DNA of 35,283 nucleotides from Anaerophaga thermohalophila str. Valhall (GCF_000250735.1 NZ_AHZV01000003.1:1-35283), one strand, 5' to 3'. Shown: positions 7,167 through 15,198, numbered from the stretch's first letter. The notes: generated by a model not told the origin, from the letters alone. Numbers and translations: made by a program.

Positions 7167-8228
7167 TCAATCATAAAACAATGATTTGATGAAGTTTTGG
7201 AAAGGGAACCATTCTTCTGATTCGTATTTTTCTTCATAAATCAGGTATTGCTCTTTTGTCATTAAACCTACAGGGCCTTCAAATATTCCACCCATCCCGC
7301 CATGGTCGTCGACCAACACAACAATCACGTTCTTTCCGTTTGTGTTGAGTAATCCTTCAGGTATTTTATATGCTCTTCTGATCTGCCAGTCTCCTGCAAA
7401 ACTATTACCAAGTTTTGTCTTGTACATATCTCTGGTAGTTCCTATGAGTTTTCCGTTGAGAAAAACCTGGTCTTCATCGTCTATTTTACCACCTATAAAA
7501 TAGAGGGTTTTCCTGCCGGTCTCTTTATTTAGTTTAAAAGTTTTCCGGTAACAGGCCTGACCGTTGTAATCGTTGTATCCCTGACTTTCCCACGAGGCAG
7601 GTACATGTATTGTATCCCATCCTGAATCATCGAAACCGGGCTTTAGACAGCTGAGGTTGTAGTAGAAGCCGATCTTCCAATCTCCTGACAGGTCCTGAAC
7701 CAACATGTTTGCGTCTGCATCATAACCGATTTTTAAATCCTCACCAACAAATCCACCTTCTTTTCCTTCATCGAAAACTCTGACAGCAATTGTATTGGCG
7801 TTATCGAAATTGATCAATTCAGCAGGGATGGGATAGGTAACCGGAACACTATAGGCCGTCTCGTATTTGGGAGGGAAGTTACCTGTTCGACCAATGCGAG
7901 TTCCGTTAAAATAGACTTCGTTCACATCATCTATCCGGTCGAGAAACAGGTAAAGCTGTCTGCTTCCCGCATTTTTGGGAATATTGACAGCAGTGCGGTA
8001 CCAGGCATATCCATCGTATTCTATGTATCCTTGTTCTTCCCAGTTTCCGGGAGCATACAGTTGGTCCCAGTTGTTGTCGTTATAATTTTTTTCTGCCCAT
8101 GCCATGTCATCGCCAATGTTGAATTTCCAGTAGCCTTTCAGGCTGACAACTTCCTGAATGTCTGCCATTGTCGGTGAATTATTCAGCAATGTTGAAAAAC
8201 ATAATATTAGTATAACTACTTTCTTCAT
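7167..8228 (-). CDS. Secreted double jelly-roll protein (GH2 sugar-binding-domain-like), paralog 1
   Basis: The paralog of the preceding gene. I choose the ATG at 8228 over the upstream ATG at 8273 because it gives a clean signal peptide, MKKVVILILCFSTLLNNSPTMA; the earlier start adds 15 charged residues in front. The mature protein is again two jelly-roll repeats: LKGYWKFNIGDDMAW, NWEEQGY, YDGYAWYR, IDDVNEVYFNGTRIG, NTIAVRVFDEG; then LSGDWKIGF, SWESQGYNDYNGQACYR, IDDEDQVFLNGKLIG. No catalytic domain is present. It is the first gene after the TGACA-type promoter at 8339-8403 and directly follows the response regulator, so it is probably a target of that regulator. Ligand unknown; a plant or algal glycan is a guess. 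Confidence 0.76.
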   Translation of the reverse strand: MKKVVILILCFSTLLNNSPTMADIQEVVSLKGYWKFNIGDDMAWAEKNYNDNNWDQLYAPGNWEEQGYIEYDGYAWYRTAVNIPKNAGSRQLYLFLDRIDDVNEVYFNGTRIGRTGNFPPKYETAYSVPVTYPIPAELINFDNANTIAVRVFDEGKEGGFVGEDLKIGYDADANMLVQDLSGDWKIGFYYNLSCLKPGFDDSGWDTIHVPASWESQGYNDYNGQACYRKTFKLNKETGRKTLYFIGGKIDDEDQVFLNGKLIGTTRDMYKTKLGNSFAGDWQIRRAYKIPEGLLNTNGKNVIVVLVDDHGGMGGIFEGPVGLMTKEQYLIYEEKYESEEWFPFQNFIKSLFYD

Positions 8229-8338
8229 CTGTGTAAAATCTTTTTCATTATTGAGTGTGGTATAAATACTCACTGCTTAAGCGTTGTTTCAAAATTGTAT
8301 GGTTAAATCTAAATATCTGAAAGTCTGACCATCTATTA

Positions 8339-8403
8339 CAAATATGGGCCGGAAAAATATTTTATCTGTCAAAAGCAGATAACGAAATGTCATAAATTGT
8401 CAT
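8339..8403 (-). promoter_or_regulatory. Candidate regulator-dependent promoter of the jelly-roll pair
   Basis: On the minus strand: ATGACA at 8403-8398, ATGACA at 8393-8388 (10 bases on), TGACA at 8371-8367, then CATATTTG (one mismatch to TAnnTTTG) at 8346-8339. The same four elements occur at exactly the same offsets at 11274-11338. Direct repeats one helical turn apart are the usual target of OmpR-type regulators, and such a regulator is encoded immediately upstream. No good -33 box is seen, as expected of an activator-dependent promoter. The block starts 4 bases after the regulator's stop codon. Confidence 0.6.
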
Positions 8404-8406
8404 CAG

Positions 8407-9093
8407 TTAAAGAACCATTTTATAGCCGATGCCATGAACAGTAAGTATAATTTTAGGATCGTTGGGGTCGGTTTCTGTTTTTTGACGCAGTTTGAGAATA
8501 AAATTATCGATGGTCCTTGAGGTGGGCTGATAATCCGTTCCCCATATTTCGTCCAGTAATTCATCACGGTCAACCGTTTCATTTTTGTGCGTGCAGAGGT
8601 AACGAAGAATCTCAAATTCTTTGTACGAAAGTTTTACTTCCACACCATCAATGCTGGCAGTATAAGCCGAAAAATTAACCTGTAATTTGCCGATTTGGTG
8701 TACCTGATTGTCAGAGGCCGGGATGTCGGCTCCGGTGCGCCTCAAAATAGCCCTGATTCGCGCCAGTAATTCACGCAAACTAAAAGGTTTGGTGATGTAA
8801 TCATCGGCACCAAATTCAAGTCCAAGCACTTTGTCAATTTCTTCGGCCTTGGCAGTAAGCATAATGATGGGGGTTTTATTTCCTTTGGTTCGTGCTTCTT
8901 TGCACACATCGAACCCCGACAGCTCCGGCATCATTACGTCGAGCAGTGCAAGGTGAAACCGGTTGGTCATGAGTTTTTTTAATCCTTCTGTACCGTTGGT
9001 AGCTGTTTCTACTTCGTAGCCTTCATACTCCAGATTGTCTTTAAGGCCCTGGAGCATAGGAAGTTCATCTTCGGCAATTAATATTTTAATCAT
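8407..9093 (-). CDS. OmpR/PhoB-family response regulator
   Basis: A 228-residue two-domain regulator. The receiver domain (1-120) has the acidic pocket EDE near residues 8-10, the phospho-acceptor Asp52 in LLDVMMPE, Thr80 in IIMLTAKA and Lys102 in YITKPF. After the linker RRTGADIPASDN comes a winged-helix DNA-binding domain (about 128-228) with YKEFEILRYL, the DELLDEIWG segment and the recognition helix RTIDNFILKLRQK. It overlaps the upstream sensor kinase gene by 8 bases (9086-9093), so the two are translationally coupled and are certainly partners. Likely binding sites are the TGACA direct repeats at 8367-8403 and 11302-11338. Confidence 0.93.
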   Translation of the reverse strand: MIKILIAEDELPMLQGLKDNLEYEGYEVETATNGTEGLKKLMTNRFHLALLDVMMPELSGFDVCKEARTKGNKTPIIMLTAKAEEIDKVLGLEFGADDYITKPFSLRELLARIRAILRRTGADIPASDNQVHQIGKLQVNFSAYTASIDGVEVKLSYKEFEILRYLCTHKNETVDRDELLDEIWGTDYQPTSRTIDNFILKLRQKTETDPNDPKIILTVHGIGYKMVL

Positions 9094-10648
9094 CTCGATC
9101 TGGTTTGTTTGGCATTATCGGGAAATAGAGCCTGAATGTGCACCCTTCTCCCGTTTTACTGTTAAGGGTTACTTTTCCTTTATGAGCTTTGACAATTTCG
9201 TTAACAATGGCGAGTCCCAGTCCGGTACCTTTTACTTCGTTGGCCAGGTTTCCTGATGTTACCCTGTAAAACTTATCGAATACTATTTTTTGTTTCTTTT
9301 TTGGAATACCCGGCCCGTAATCTTTTACTTCAACAAATGAATAATTCTTCCTTGTTCCTGTCTTTATTTCGATTTTCTTTTCGTTTCGGCTGTATTTAAC
9401 AGCATTGTCTATGATGTTGATCAGTGCGTCGGCAATAGCTTCTCTGTCGCAACGGATAGGTGGCAAATCTGGAGCGGGCCTATATATTACATCAAAACCC
9501 TTGTTTTTCAGATGAAAATGATAAGTTTCCAAAACATTTCGCGCGATTGTATTTAAATCGCATGTGGAAAATTCAAACTTTTGCCTGCCGCTTTCCAGCC
9601 TGGAAAAATTCAGTATCTTATTGACCATTCCGGCAAGCCGTTGTGTCTCTTTTCCAATGATATGGTAGTATTCTTTTACTTTTTGCGTGGTTTTGATGCG
9701 CCCCATCTCAAGTGTTTCAATATACATACTTATGAGTGCAAGGGGCGTTCGTATTTCATGGGAAACATTTGAAATGAACTCCGATTTGATCTGTGCCAGC
9801 TGAATTTCCCGTTTTACACTGACAAACAGGAACCATAAGCCAACTACTAAAATCAGCACCACCATTCCCATCAGCATCAGACCTTCTTTGATTCGTTTGT
9901 TTGCCATTCCTGCAATGGTCTGGTTTTTCAGACTGATTCCGATCCTGATGTTCGGAAAAAACCACATTTCTCCTTCCTGATCAAATTTTTTTATTTCTGT
10001 TGGTTCTTTTTCTGTTGTAATCAGCAGACTCCCGGTTTCTTTGTGGATAAGATCGATGCGGAAATGCTCCTGTGCAATAGATTGGATGCGGGGACTCAGC
10101 TGATTTTGCAGAAATTGCAGAAGATCAATATTAACCAGAAATGTGCAAAGTTGTTTCCCGTTTCCTTCTGCGATGAAAAGCAAAAATGTTTTATTTTCCG
10201 GGATTGAAATGGAGATAAATTTACGATAACCGTTCTTGTAATAATATCTTAGCTGCTCCACTTCACTTGCATGTTTTTTTAGTACCGAATCGAGAGCATG
10301 AAACAGGCCCGGATTTGTTGTTTCACCGTGGGCCGTATGGAATTCGTTGTTTTCGTTGACCAAAATGATGTTCTTAACAGATTGGTTTTCAGCAACCAGT
10401 TTTTTGAGTCTGATGCTGTCGGATGAATTTTTGAGCCAAAGTTCCAAACGTGTACTCCAGTTATCGGCAATATCCTGTGTATAAGAGTTGACTGATGAGA
10501 CAATGGTTTCGAGCTGGTCTTTGTAAACAGTGCTGATGAGTTCCTCGTTCTCATTGATCCTGGTGTACTCGTAAACGGTGGCAATAATAACAGGGAACAG
10601 CAACAGCACTGTCATGCCGGCCAAAATCTTATGCAACTTTTTTGTCAT
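9086..10648 (-). CDS. Two-component sensor histidine kinase
   Basis: A 520-residue inner-membrane kinase. TM1 lies at about residues 9-27 and TM2 at about 256-277, enclosing a periplasmic sensor domain of about 225 residues with no domain I recognise. The cytoplasmic part has the H-box FISNVSHEIRTPLALI with His297, the N-box DALINIIDNAVKYS, G1 as DYGPGIPKKK, an F-box with FDKFYRV and G2 as GTGLGLAIV, so it is catalytically complete and lacks HAMP or PAS modules. The signal is unknown; the large periplasmic domain and the secreted carbohydrate-binding-like targets suggest an envelope or extracellular cue. First gene of the operon with the regulator. Confidence 0.92.
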   Translation of the reverse strand: MTKKLHKILAGMTVLLLFPVIIATVYEYTRINENEELISTVYKDQLETIVSSVNSYTQDIADNWSTRLELWLKNSSDSIRLKKLVAENQSVKNIILVNENNEFHTAHGETTNPGLFHALDSVLKKHASEVEQLRYYYKNGYRKFISISIPENKTFLLFIAEGNGKQLCTFLVNIDLLQFLQNQLSPRIQSIAQEHFRIDLIHKETGSLLITTEKEPTEIKKFDQEGEMWFFPNIRIGISLKNQTIAGMANKRIKEGLMLMGMVVLILVVGLWFLFVSVKREIQLAQIKSEFISNVSHEIRTPLALISMYIETLEMGRIKTTQKVKEYYHIIGKETQRLAGMVNKILNFSRLESGRQKFEFSTCDLNTIARNVLETYHFHLKNKGFDVIYRPAPDLPPIRCDREAIADALINIIDNAVKYSRNEKKIEIKTGTRKNYSFVEVKDYGPGIPKKKQKIVFDKFYRVTSGNLANEVKGTGLGLAIVNEIVKAHKGKVTLNSKTGEGCTFRLYFPIMPNKPDRDD

Positions 10649-10737
10649 TCAGAGAAATAAAACGTTTGGATATTAAAACTAAAAAAACAATTTGACATTA
10701 GCGATGAATACGGAATTAAAATACAAATCATTTTTTC

Positions 10738-11229
10738 CTATTCTCTCGCGTATTTCCGATCCTTCAGCGGGTCTGTTTCAGGTTTTCCAAACGAATCGAT
10801 AAAAGCCATGATATGATCAACATCAGGATTTCTCTGAATGTTAATGCACTTACCGTCTTCATAAAAATAGAAGTAAGCATCAAGACATTCCCTGGCACCA
10901 TTATAGTGCTCGTCTTTGTAAACAGTAAGACCGTTCTTACATTTTACTACTTCCATCATACTCGTACGCCCCGTCTTTTCGTTGTTCCGGTAAACCGGCA
11001 TTTTTTCGAACAGTTGTCCGTTGTTTGAATACCTGACAATCTCGCTGTTCTTAACCTTGAGTTGGGAACCATCTATCAGGGTACATTTTGTTTTAAAATT
11101 TCCAACGGTCATTTTCCCGCAAAAGATGGTGTCGGTTTTGGTGACGACATGATTATGCATTTTGTCCTGAGCATTTGAAATCATGACACCTAAAAGCATT
11201 GCTGCCAAAGAAAGCATTAAAGTTTTCAT
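10738..11229 (-). CDS. Secreted protein of unknown function
   Basis: A 163-residue protein with signal peptide MKTLMLSLAAMLLGVMISNA (cleavage before QDK). I do not recognise a domain. The mature part looks beta-rich, with repeated short strands: DTIFCGKMTVGNF, KCTLIDGSQLKVKNSEIVRY, and KNGLTVYKDE. Four Cys are spread through it (CGK, TKCT, VKCKN, RECLD, plus GKCIN), so disulfides are possible. It lies 89 bases upstream of the kinase gene on the same strand and has the TGACA promoter in front, so it is probably the upstream member of, or a target gene next to, this two-component locus. A role as an accessory sensor or as the abundant output protein is possible but unproven. Confidence 0.6.
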   Translation of the reverse strand: MKTLMLSLAAMLLGVMISNAQDKMHNHVVTKTDTIFCGKMTVGNFKTKCTLIDGSQLKVKNSEIVRYSNNGQLFEKMPVYRNNEKTGRTSMMEVVKCKNGLTVYKDEHYNGARECLDAYFYFYEDGKCINIQRNPDVDHIMAFIDSFGKPETDPLKDRKYARE

Positions 11230-11273
11230 AATGTAAAGTTTTAATGAAACAATAAATGATTAATTCTCTGGAG

Positions 11274-11338
11274 CAAATGTAGGGTGGGAGATATGTATTG
11301 GTGTCACGGGCTATTCAGATGATGTCATAAGTTGTCAT
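11274..11338 (-). promoter_or_regulatory. Candidate regulator-dependent promoter of the small secreted protein
   Basis: On the minus strand: ATGACA at 11338-11333, ATGACA at 11328-11323, TGACA at 11306-11302, and a perfect -7 box TACATTTG at 11281-11274. Offsets from the first A are 0, 10, 32 and 57, identical to the block at 8339-8403. The spacer sequences differ, so the shared spacing is not simply a duplicated stretch. Confidence 0.62.
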
Positions 11339-11347
11339 AGAAATACA

Positions 11348-12628
11348 TCAGTTCACTTCCGCCTTATCATTCTTCACTGCACAAAGATTCCCGCACATGG
11401 TGCAGTGGTCTTCTTCGCTGCTTTCCGAATCGTTTTTGCGCATTCGTGCCATTTCGGGATCGAGTGCCTGGCGATACATGGTTTCCCAGTCGAGGTCGCG
11501 CCGGGCTTTAGACATGATGAAATCTCTTTGGCGGGCTCCATTAACATTGTTAACCACATCGGCACTATGGGCAGCAATCCGGCTGGCAATAACGCCGTTT
11601 CTTACATCTTCGGCGTTGGGCAGGCAAAGGTGCTCGGCAGGAGTGACGTAGCAGAGAAAGTCTGCTCCATGAATGGCGGCAACTGTTCCGCCAATAGCAC
11701 TTACAATATGATCGTATCCGGGGGCAGAATCTGTGGTGAGAGGACCGAGTACATAAAACGGTGCATCGTGGCAGATTCGTTTCATCAGTTTCATATTCAT
11801 TTCAATCTGGTTAAGCGGCATGTGTCCCGGTCCTTCCACCATAACCTGTACACCTCTTTCTCTGGCGCGGTCGACCAGTTCGCCCAATACCAGGAGTTCG
11901 GCAATTTGGCCGCGATCGGTGGCATCGGCTCCGGCGCCCGGTCGAAGGCCGTCGCCCAGACTGATGGTAACATCGTGTTTTTCACAAATGTCAAGAATGC
12001 GGTCGTAATGCTCGTAAAGCGGGTTCTCTGCATTATTTTCCGCCATCCACCTTTTGAGGATGGCACCTCCGCGGCTTACAATACCGCAAACACGATCATC
12101 GTTATGAAGAAATGAAACGGTGGAACGCGTCACTCCGCAATGTAAGGTCATGAAATCCACACCGGCTTTTGCCTGGAATTCAATTTCATTAAAGAGCTCT
12201 TCAGGGTCAAGGGAAGCAATAGTCTTTTCCCGGGCCAGAAGCCGTGTCGCCACACTGTATATAGGAACGGTGCCGACCATTACGGGCGAGGTGTTCAGTA
12301 TTTTTTTCAGTATTACCCTTAAATTACCACCTGTTGACAGGTCCATAATGGAATCTGCGCCATATTTTACGGCTATTTTAAGTTTTTCGAGTTCTTCGGG
12401 CAGGTGGCAATGCTTTTCCGATGTGCCAAGGTTGGCATTAACCTTGGTTGTAAGACCGGCACCAATGCCTCTTGGCTCGAAATTGTGGTTACAATTTTTG
12501 GGAATCACCGTTCGGCCTTCGGCTATTTCGTTGCGAAGCCATTCCGTATTCACATTTTCACGGTTTGCTACGGTTTGCATTTCGGGTGTGATTTTACCCG
12601 CACGGGCGTAGTGGAGTTGTGTTGTCAT
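11348..12628 (-). CDS. thiC: Phosphomethylpyrimidine synthase ThiC
   Basis: Radical-SAM enzyme that rearranges 5-aminoimidazole ribotide into HMP-phosphate for thiamine synthesis. Family stretches are clear: MTTQLHYARAGKITPEM, GAGLTTKVNANLGTS, DSIMDLSTGGN, FMTLHCGVTR, SLGDGLRPGAGADATDR, VMVEGPGHMPLNQI, LGPLTTDSAPGYDHI and GADFLCYVTPAEHL. The C-terminal [4Fe-4S] cysteines are CTMCGNLC (residues 409, 412, 416). At 426 residues it is the short form, lacking the ~150-residue N-terminal extension of the long ThiC common in aerobic bacteria. It is last in the thi4-thiE-thiC row, separated from thiE by a repeat-filled 279-base gap and with no riboswitch of its own. Confidence 0.97.
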   Translation of the reverse strand: MTTQLHYARAGKITPEMQTVANRENVNTEWLRNEIAEGRTVIPKNCNHNFEPRGIGAGLTTKVNANLGTSEKHCHLPEELEKLKIAVKYGADSIMDLSTGGNLRVILKKILNTSPVMVGTVPIYSVATRLLAREKTIASLDPEELFNEIEFQAKAGVDFMTLHCGVTRSTVSFLHNDDRVCGIVSRGGAILKRWMAENNAENPLYEHYDRILDICEKHDVTISLGDGLRPGAGADATDRGQIAELLVLGELVDRARERGVQVMVEGPGHMPLNQIEMNMKLMKRICHDAPFYVLGPLTTDSAPGYDHIVSAIGGTVAAIHGADFLCYVTPAEHLCLPNAEDVRNGVIASRIAAHSADVVNNVNGARQRDFIMSKARRDLDWETMYRQALDPEMARMRKNDSESSEEDHCTMCGNLCAVKNDKAEVN

Positions 12629-12690
12629 TATGTTGGATTTTAGATGATTAGTTGTTAGATGTTAGATAAATAGATTTTAGATGATTAAGG
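12629..12690 (+). repeat. TTAGAT-type simple repeat upstream of thiC
   Basis: AT-rich stretch with repeated TTAGAT and TTTTAGATGATTA words, related to runs at about 16530-16562 (upstream of the cysG-type gene) and 78-110. It looks like simple-sequence expansion in gene leaders. Confidence 0.4.
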
Positions 12691-12726
12691 TTGAAATACA
12701 TTGACATTCATGGAAAATTGGTGATT

Positions 12727-12907
12727 GGTCATTCTGGTTGCTGGTTGCTGGTTGCTTGTTTCTGGTTGCTGGTTACTGGTTGCTGGTTGCTGGTTGCTGG
12801 TTCGGGATTTATTCGACCGGCTCCGCCGCTTACCTTGCAAGAATTGGCAGGTTTGTCAATTTGGTCATTGGTCAATTGGTCATTGATCATTGATCATTGA
12901 TAATTGA
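12727..12907 (+). repeat. Composite heptamer repeat, copy 1
   Basis: Three parts: a tandem of the heptamer CTGGTTG (about 12734-12802), a unique core (about 12810-12860) with CTCCGCCGCTTACC and GAATTGGCAGGTTTGT, and a tail of TCATTGG/TCAATTGG/TGATCAT units. The same core with the same kinds of flanking heptamers is found inverted at 23213-23365. The tail runs into the thiE stop codon. Confidence 0.7.
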
Positions 12908-13519
12908 TCATTGTAAAGTCAATTGCTTTTGAGCCGCCTGTACTCGTTTTTCAAATTCTGTTGTTTGCATGAAATGTCTGACCATGGCAATATTTTTGGC
13001 TCCGGCAGCAACCACCTGGTGCATGTTATCAGGAAAAATACCACCAATGGCAACCACCGGGACTTTGGCGAAATCAATCACCTGTTTCAGAAGATTTGTG
13101 CCCACCGGTGGATCGGGTCTGACTTTCGCATTTGTTGGAAAGACAGGGCCAAAGCCAATGTAATCGGGCTTTTTATCCAGTGCTTCCCTGGCTTGCTCCA
13201 GAGAGTGTGTCGAAAGTCCTGTTTTCATATTCCCGACAATTCTGCGGGCATCTTCTATATTGATGTCGTCCTGTCCCAGGTGAAGGTAGTCAGCATCGCA
13301 AAGTACTGCAATATCCGGCCTGTCGTTGATGACCAGACTGGTATTCGTTCCTTTGGTAATGGTGCGTAAATCTCTTGCGACCTTTAACAGTTCCCTGTCG
13401 GACAAATGCTTTTCTCTTAATTGGAGCATGGAGATATTATTCTCCACACACTTTTCTGCGATTGTGGTATATGGTAGTTCCGGTTTGGTGATGATTACGT
13501 ATATTCCAAAGTTGTTCAT
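12908..13519 (-). CDS. thiE: Thiamine-phosphate synthase ThiE
   Basis: Couples HMP-pyrophosphate with the thiazole phosphate to give thiamine phosphate. The TIM-barrel signatures are present: MLQLREKHLSDRELL, LVINDRPDIA, DYLHLGQDD (diphosphate and Mg site), TGLSTHS, DYIGFGPVFPTNAK and VPVVAIGGIFPDN. I take the ATG at 13519, giving MNNFGIYVIITKPE, because an earlier ATG at 13546 would add nine residues not found in the family. About 203 residues, normal. It is downstream of thi4 but separated by 715 bases of repeats, so cotranscription is uncertain. Its 3' end lies in the composite repeat. Confidence 0.95.
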   Translation of the reverse strand: MNNFGIYVIITKPELPYTTIAEKCVENNISMLQLREKHLSDRELLKVARDLRTITKGTNTSLVINDRPDIAVLCDADYLHLGQDDINIEDARRIVGNMKTGLSTHSLEQAREALDKKPDYIGFGPVFPTNAKVRPDPPVGTNLLKQVIDFAKVPVVAIGGIFPDNMHQVVAAGAKNIAMVRHFMQTTEFEKRVQAAQKQLTLQ

Positions 13520-13556
13520 TTGTTGTGAGTTTTTATGAAAAGACATAAATTATATA

Positions 13557-13719
13557 GTGTCTGTCCATAAAGTACCATTTGCTGTGTTACCCTCGCCGCC
13601 AAAATCCTCATTTACGAAAAGTAAACTCCGGTTTTGGCGGCTTCGCAAGCCTTGCAACTGGCACTTTCTGAACAGACACATGACCAGAAACAACTTTTGC
13701 GTAATTTATAGACGGACAC
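13557..13719 (+). mobile_element. MITE-like element, copy 2 (full)
   Basis: A 163-bp element from GTGTCTGTCC to GACGGACAC with the same internal CCGCCAAAATCC / GGTTTTGGCGG hairpin. The flanks TATATA and TAATTA agree at four of six positions, so the target duplication is decayed or was formed otherwise. It lies just upstream of thiE. Confidence 0.7.
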
Positions 13720-13725
13720 TAATTA

Positions 13726-13783
13726 GTGCTCCGCTGTAAACTCGCAAAAAATTTTCACAGTATGTGTGTCTGTACAGAAAATG
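13726..13783 (-). repeat. MITE-like element fragment, inverted
   Basis: The right end of the element in opposite orientation (reads GTGCTCCGC...CTCGCAAAA...GTGTGTCTGTACAG on the plus strand), separated from copy 2 by only TAATTA. The rest is missing. Confidence 0.55.
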
Positions 13784-13863
13784 TTTTGTCGTCAGCAACA
13801 ACGGATTGTAAACCCCTTGATCGGTATAGAGGGGCAGGGTGGACAATTTCCGAAACCTTGAAA

Positions 13864-14106
13864 TACCCCTGCTTTATGCTTTCGGGAACTCCCGAAAGCT
13901 TGCTGCACCCCTGCATGAAGGTTTCGGGAATTCCCGAAAGTTTGTTGCACCCCTGCATGAAGGTTTCGGGAACTCCCGAAAGTTTGTCGCACCCCTGCAT
14001 GGAGAATTCGGGAACTCCCGAAAGCTTGTCGCACCCCTGCATGGAGGTTTCGGGAACTCCCGAAAGCTTGTTGCACCCCTGCATGGAGGTTTCGGGAAGG
14101 CCCGGA
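13864..14106 (+). repeat. 42-bp tandem array with a palindrome in each unit
   Basis: Five full units and partial ones at both ends. Each unit has the palindrome TTTCGGGAACTCCCGAAA followed by a spacer around CACCCCTGCATG. Because 42 is divisible by three, long reading frames appear in several phases on both strands (for example 13726-14115 and 13755-14084), but they have no start context or codon pattern, so I treat the array as non-coding. It fills the gap between thi4 and thiE. Transcripts across it would carry a row of hairpins. Confidence 0.8.
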
Positions 14107-14234
14107 GCCTATTGAAGGGGCAAATCAAAAATGTTGTCCAATATCGTATTCATGAAAAGCTGAATACTAAATTTCCGTTCTCACTTCCATCTTCCATCCT
14201 CGGGCTTCCGGTTTGACCTTCTGCCTTTTGCCTG

Positions 14235-15047
14235 TCAGACTTCTACCTTCCTTTTTCCGGTTTCCACAACTTTCTCCATAGCAGAAAGTCTTTTAATAAT
14301 AAGCCGGGCAACCTTTTCGCCGGAGAGCAGCATTCCCCCGAAAATGGGTCCCATTCGATAGCTTCCGCTGGTTCCGTTGGCAGCCATTCCGGAAACAAAA
14401 AGTCCCGGAAATACTTCCTTTGTGTTTTCAATGGTGGTACGTTCGGCTTCCTCCACGGAGAGTGAACGTTCGCCCATAACTCCGCCGGAGGGCGTGTTAA
14501 GTTTGATGTCATTTTTCCCTGCTACCGTATGTACAATTTCGCAGTCGTGTCCGGTACCGTCAATCACCGCCCGGGCCATCACAATGAGTGGATCGACATG
14601 CATGCCTTCACGGTGAACGGGTGCCCAGTTGATCACCAGACCACTGACTTTATTGTTATGAAAAACAACATCCTCGATGGAAGTACAATTGAAGATGCGT
14701 GCGCCGGCCTTTGTTGCAAAATAGGTGAGGGCAGAGGAGGCATGTACGGAATCTACAGTGTAGTAATCGTCTCTGTAATGTTTATAATCGATGGTCATTT
14801 CATCCAGAATATGCAGGGCATCTTTCTGAACCATGATCTCGTTAAACATCATGGCTCCGCCCCACATACCGCCCCCGGGAGCCAGCTTACGTTCGTAGAG
14901 AGCCACTTTTTTGCCGGCTTTGGCCAGGTAATAAGCTGCAATCAACCCCGAAGGACCGCCACCAACAATGGCAACATCAACCGAAAGATTCTCTTTGAGT
15001 TTACTGAAATAGGAATCAATAATTCCCGAAGATACAATTTGTTCCAT
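14235..15047 (-). CDS. thi4: Thi4-family thiazole synthase, probably sulfide-dependent
   Basis: Makes adenylated thiazole (ADT) from NAD, glycine and sulfur. The FAD/NAD dinucleotide fold is at VAIVGGGPSGLIAAYYLAKAG (GGGPSG, residues 29-34) with the acidic strand end LYER, then APGGGMWGGAMMFNEI and the C-terminal SGMAANGTSGSYRMGPIFGGML motif. In yeast the sulfur comes from an active-site Cys; here the corresponding segment reads REGMHVDPLIV with His150, as in archaeal enzymes that use free sulfide. At 270 residues it is the size of archaeal members. It has its own promoter and TPP riboswitch and follows the siroheme/sulfite reductase genes that would provide sulfide. Confidence 0.93.
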   Translation of the reverse strand: MEQIVSSGIIDSYFSKLKENLSVDVAIVGGGPSGLIAAYYLAKAGKKVALYERKLAPGGGMWGGAMMFNEIMVQKDALHILDEMTIDYKHYRDDYYTVDSVHASSALTYFATKAGARIFNCTSIEDVVFHNNKVSGLVINWAPVHREGMHVDPLIVMARAVIDGTGHDCEIVHTVAGKNDIKLNTPSGGVMGERSLSVEEAERTTIENTKEVFPGLFVSGMAANGTSGSYRMGPIFGGMLLSGEKVARLIIKRLSAMEKVVETGKRKVEV

Positions 15048-15114
15048 AGCTTTATGATTATTAAAAGAAAAATCAGAAATCTATGGAGTGCGGAACTGTA
15101 AAAAGGTGAGCATA

Positions 15115-15198
15115 CGGCAAAATGTCTTCCCTTCGCAGGCATTATCCTGATCAGGTAATTTGGGTATGATCTCAGCCTGATAGTAAGGCACCCCCTTA
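15115..15198 (-). promoter_or_regulatory. TPP riboswitch (thi box)
   Basis: On the minus strand the order is GGGGGTGCC, then GGCTGAGATCATACCC, then ACCTGATCAGGATAATGCC, then GCGAAGGGAA, which are the conserved elements of the thiamine pyrophosphate aptamer, including the CTGAGA and TAATGCC binding cores. It lies 70 to 150 bases ahead of the thi4 ATG. I see no strong terminator between it and the gene, so control of translation is more likely than of transcription. Confidence 0.95.

Noticed and set aside
11348-12628. Truncated ThiC
   Set aside because: The N-terminus begins properly and all catalytic regions are present; the shorter length matches the short ThiC class.
12691-12900. A Trp/Leu-rich open frame
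   Set aside because: It is a translation of the CTGGTTG heptamer tract.
13864-14106. CRISPR array
   Set aside because: The repeats are contiguous 42-bp tandem units without unique spacers, and no cas gene is present.
13726-14115. Long open frames on both strands with repeated HPCM..SGTPES or MQGC..LSGVPE words
   Set aside because: They are translations of the 42-bp tandem array in several phases; none has a start context, signal or non-repetitive domain.
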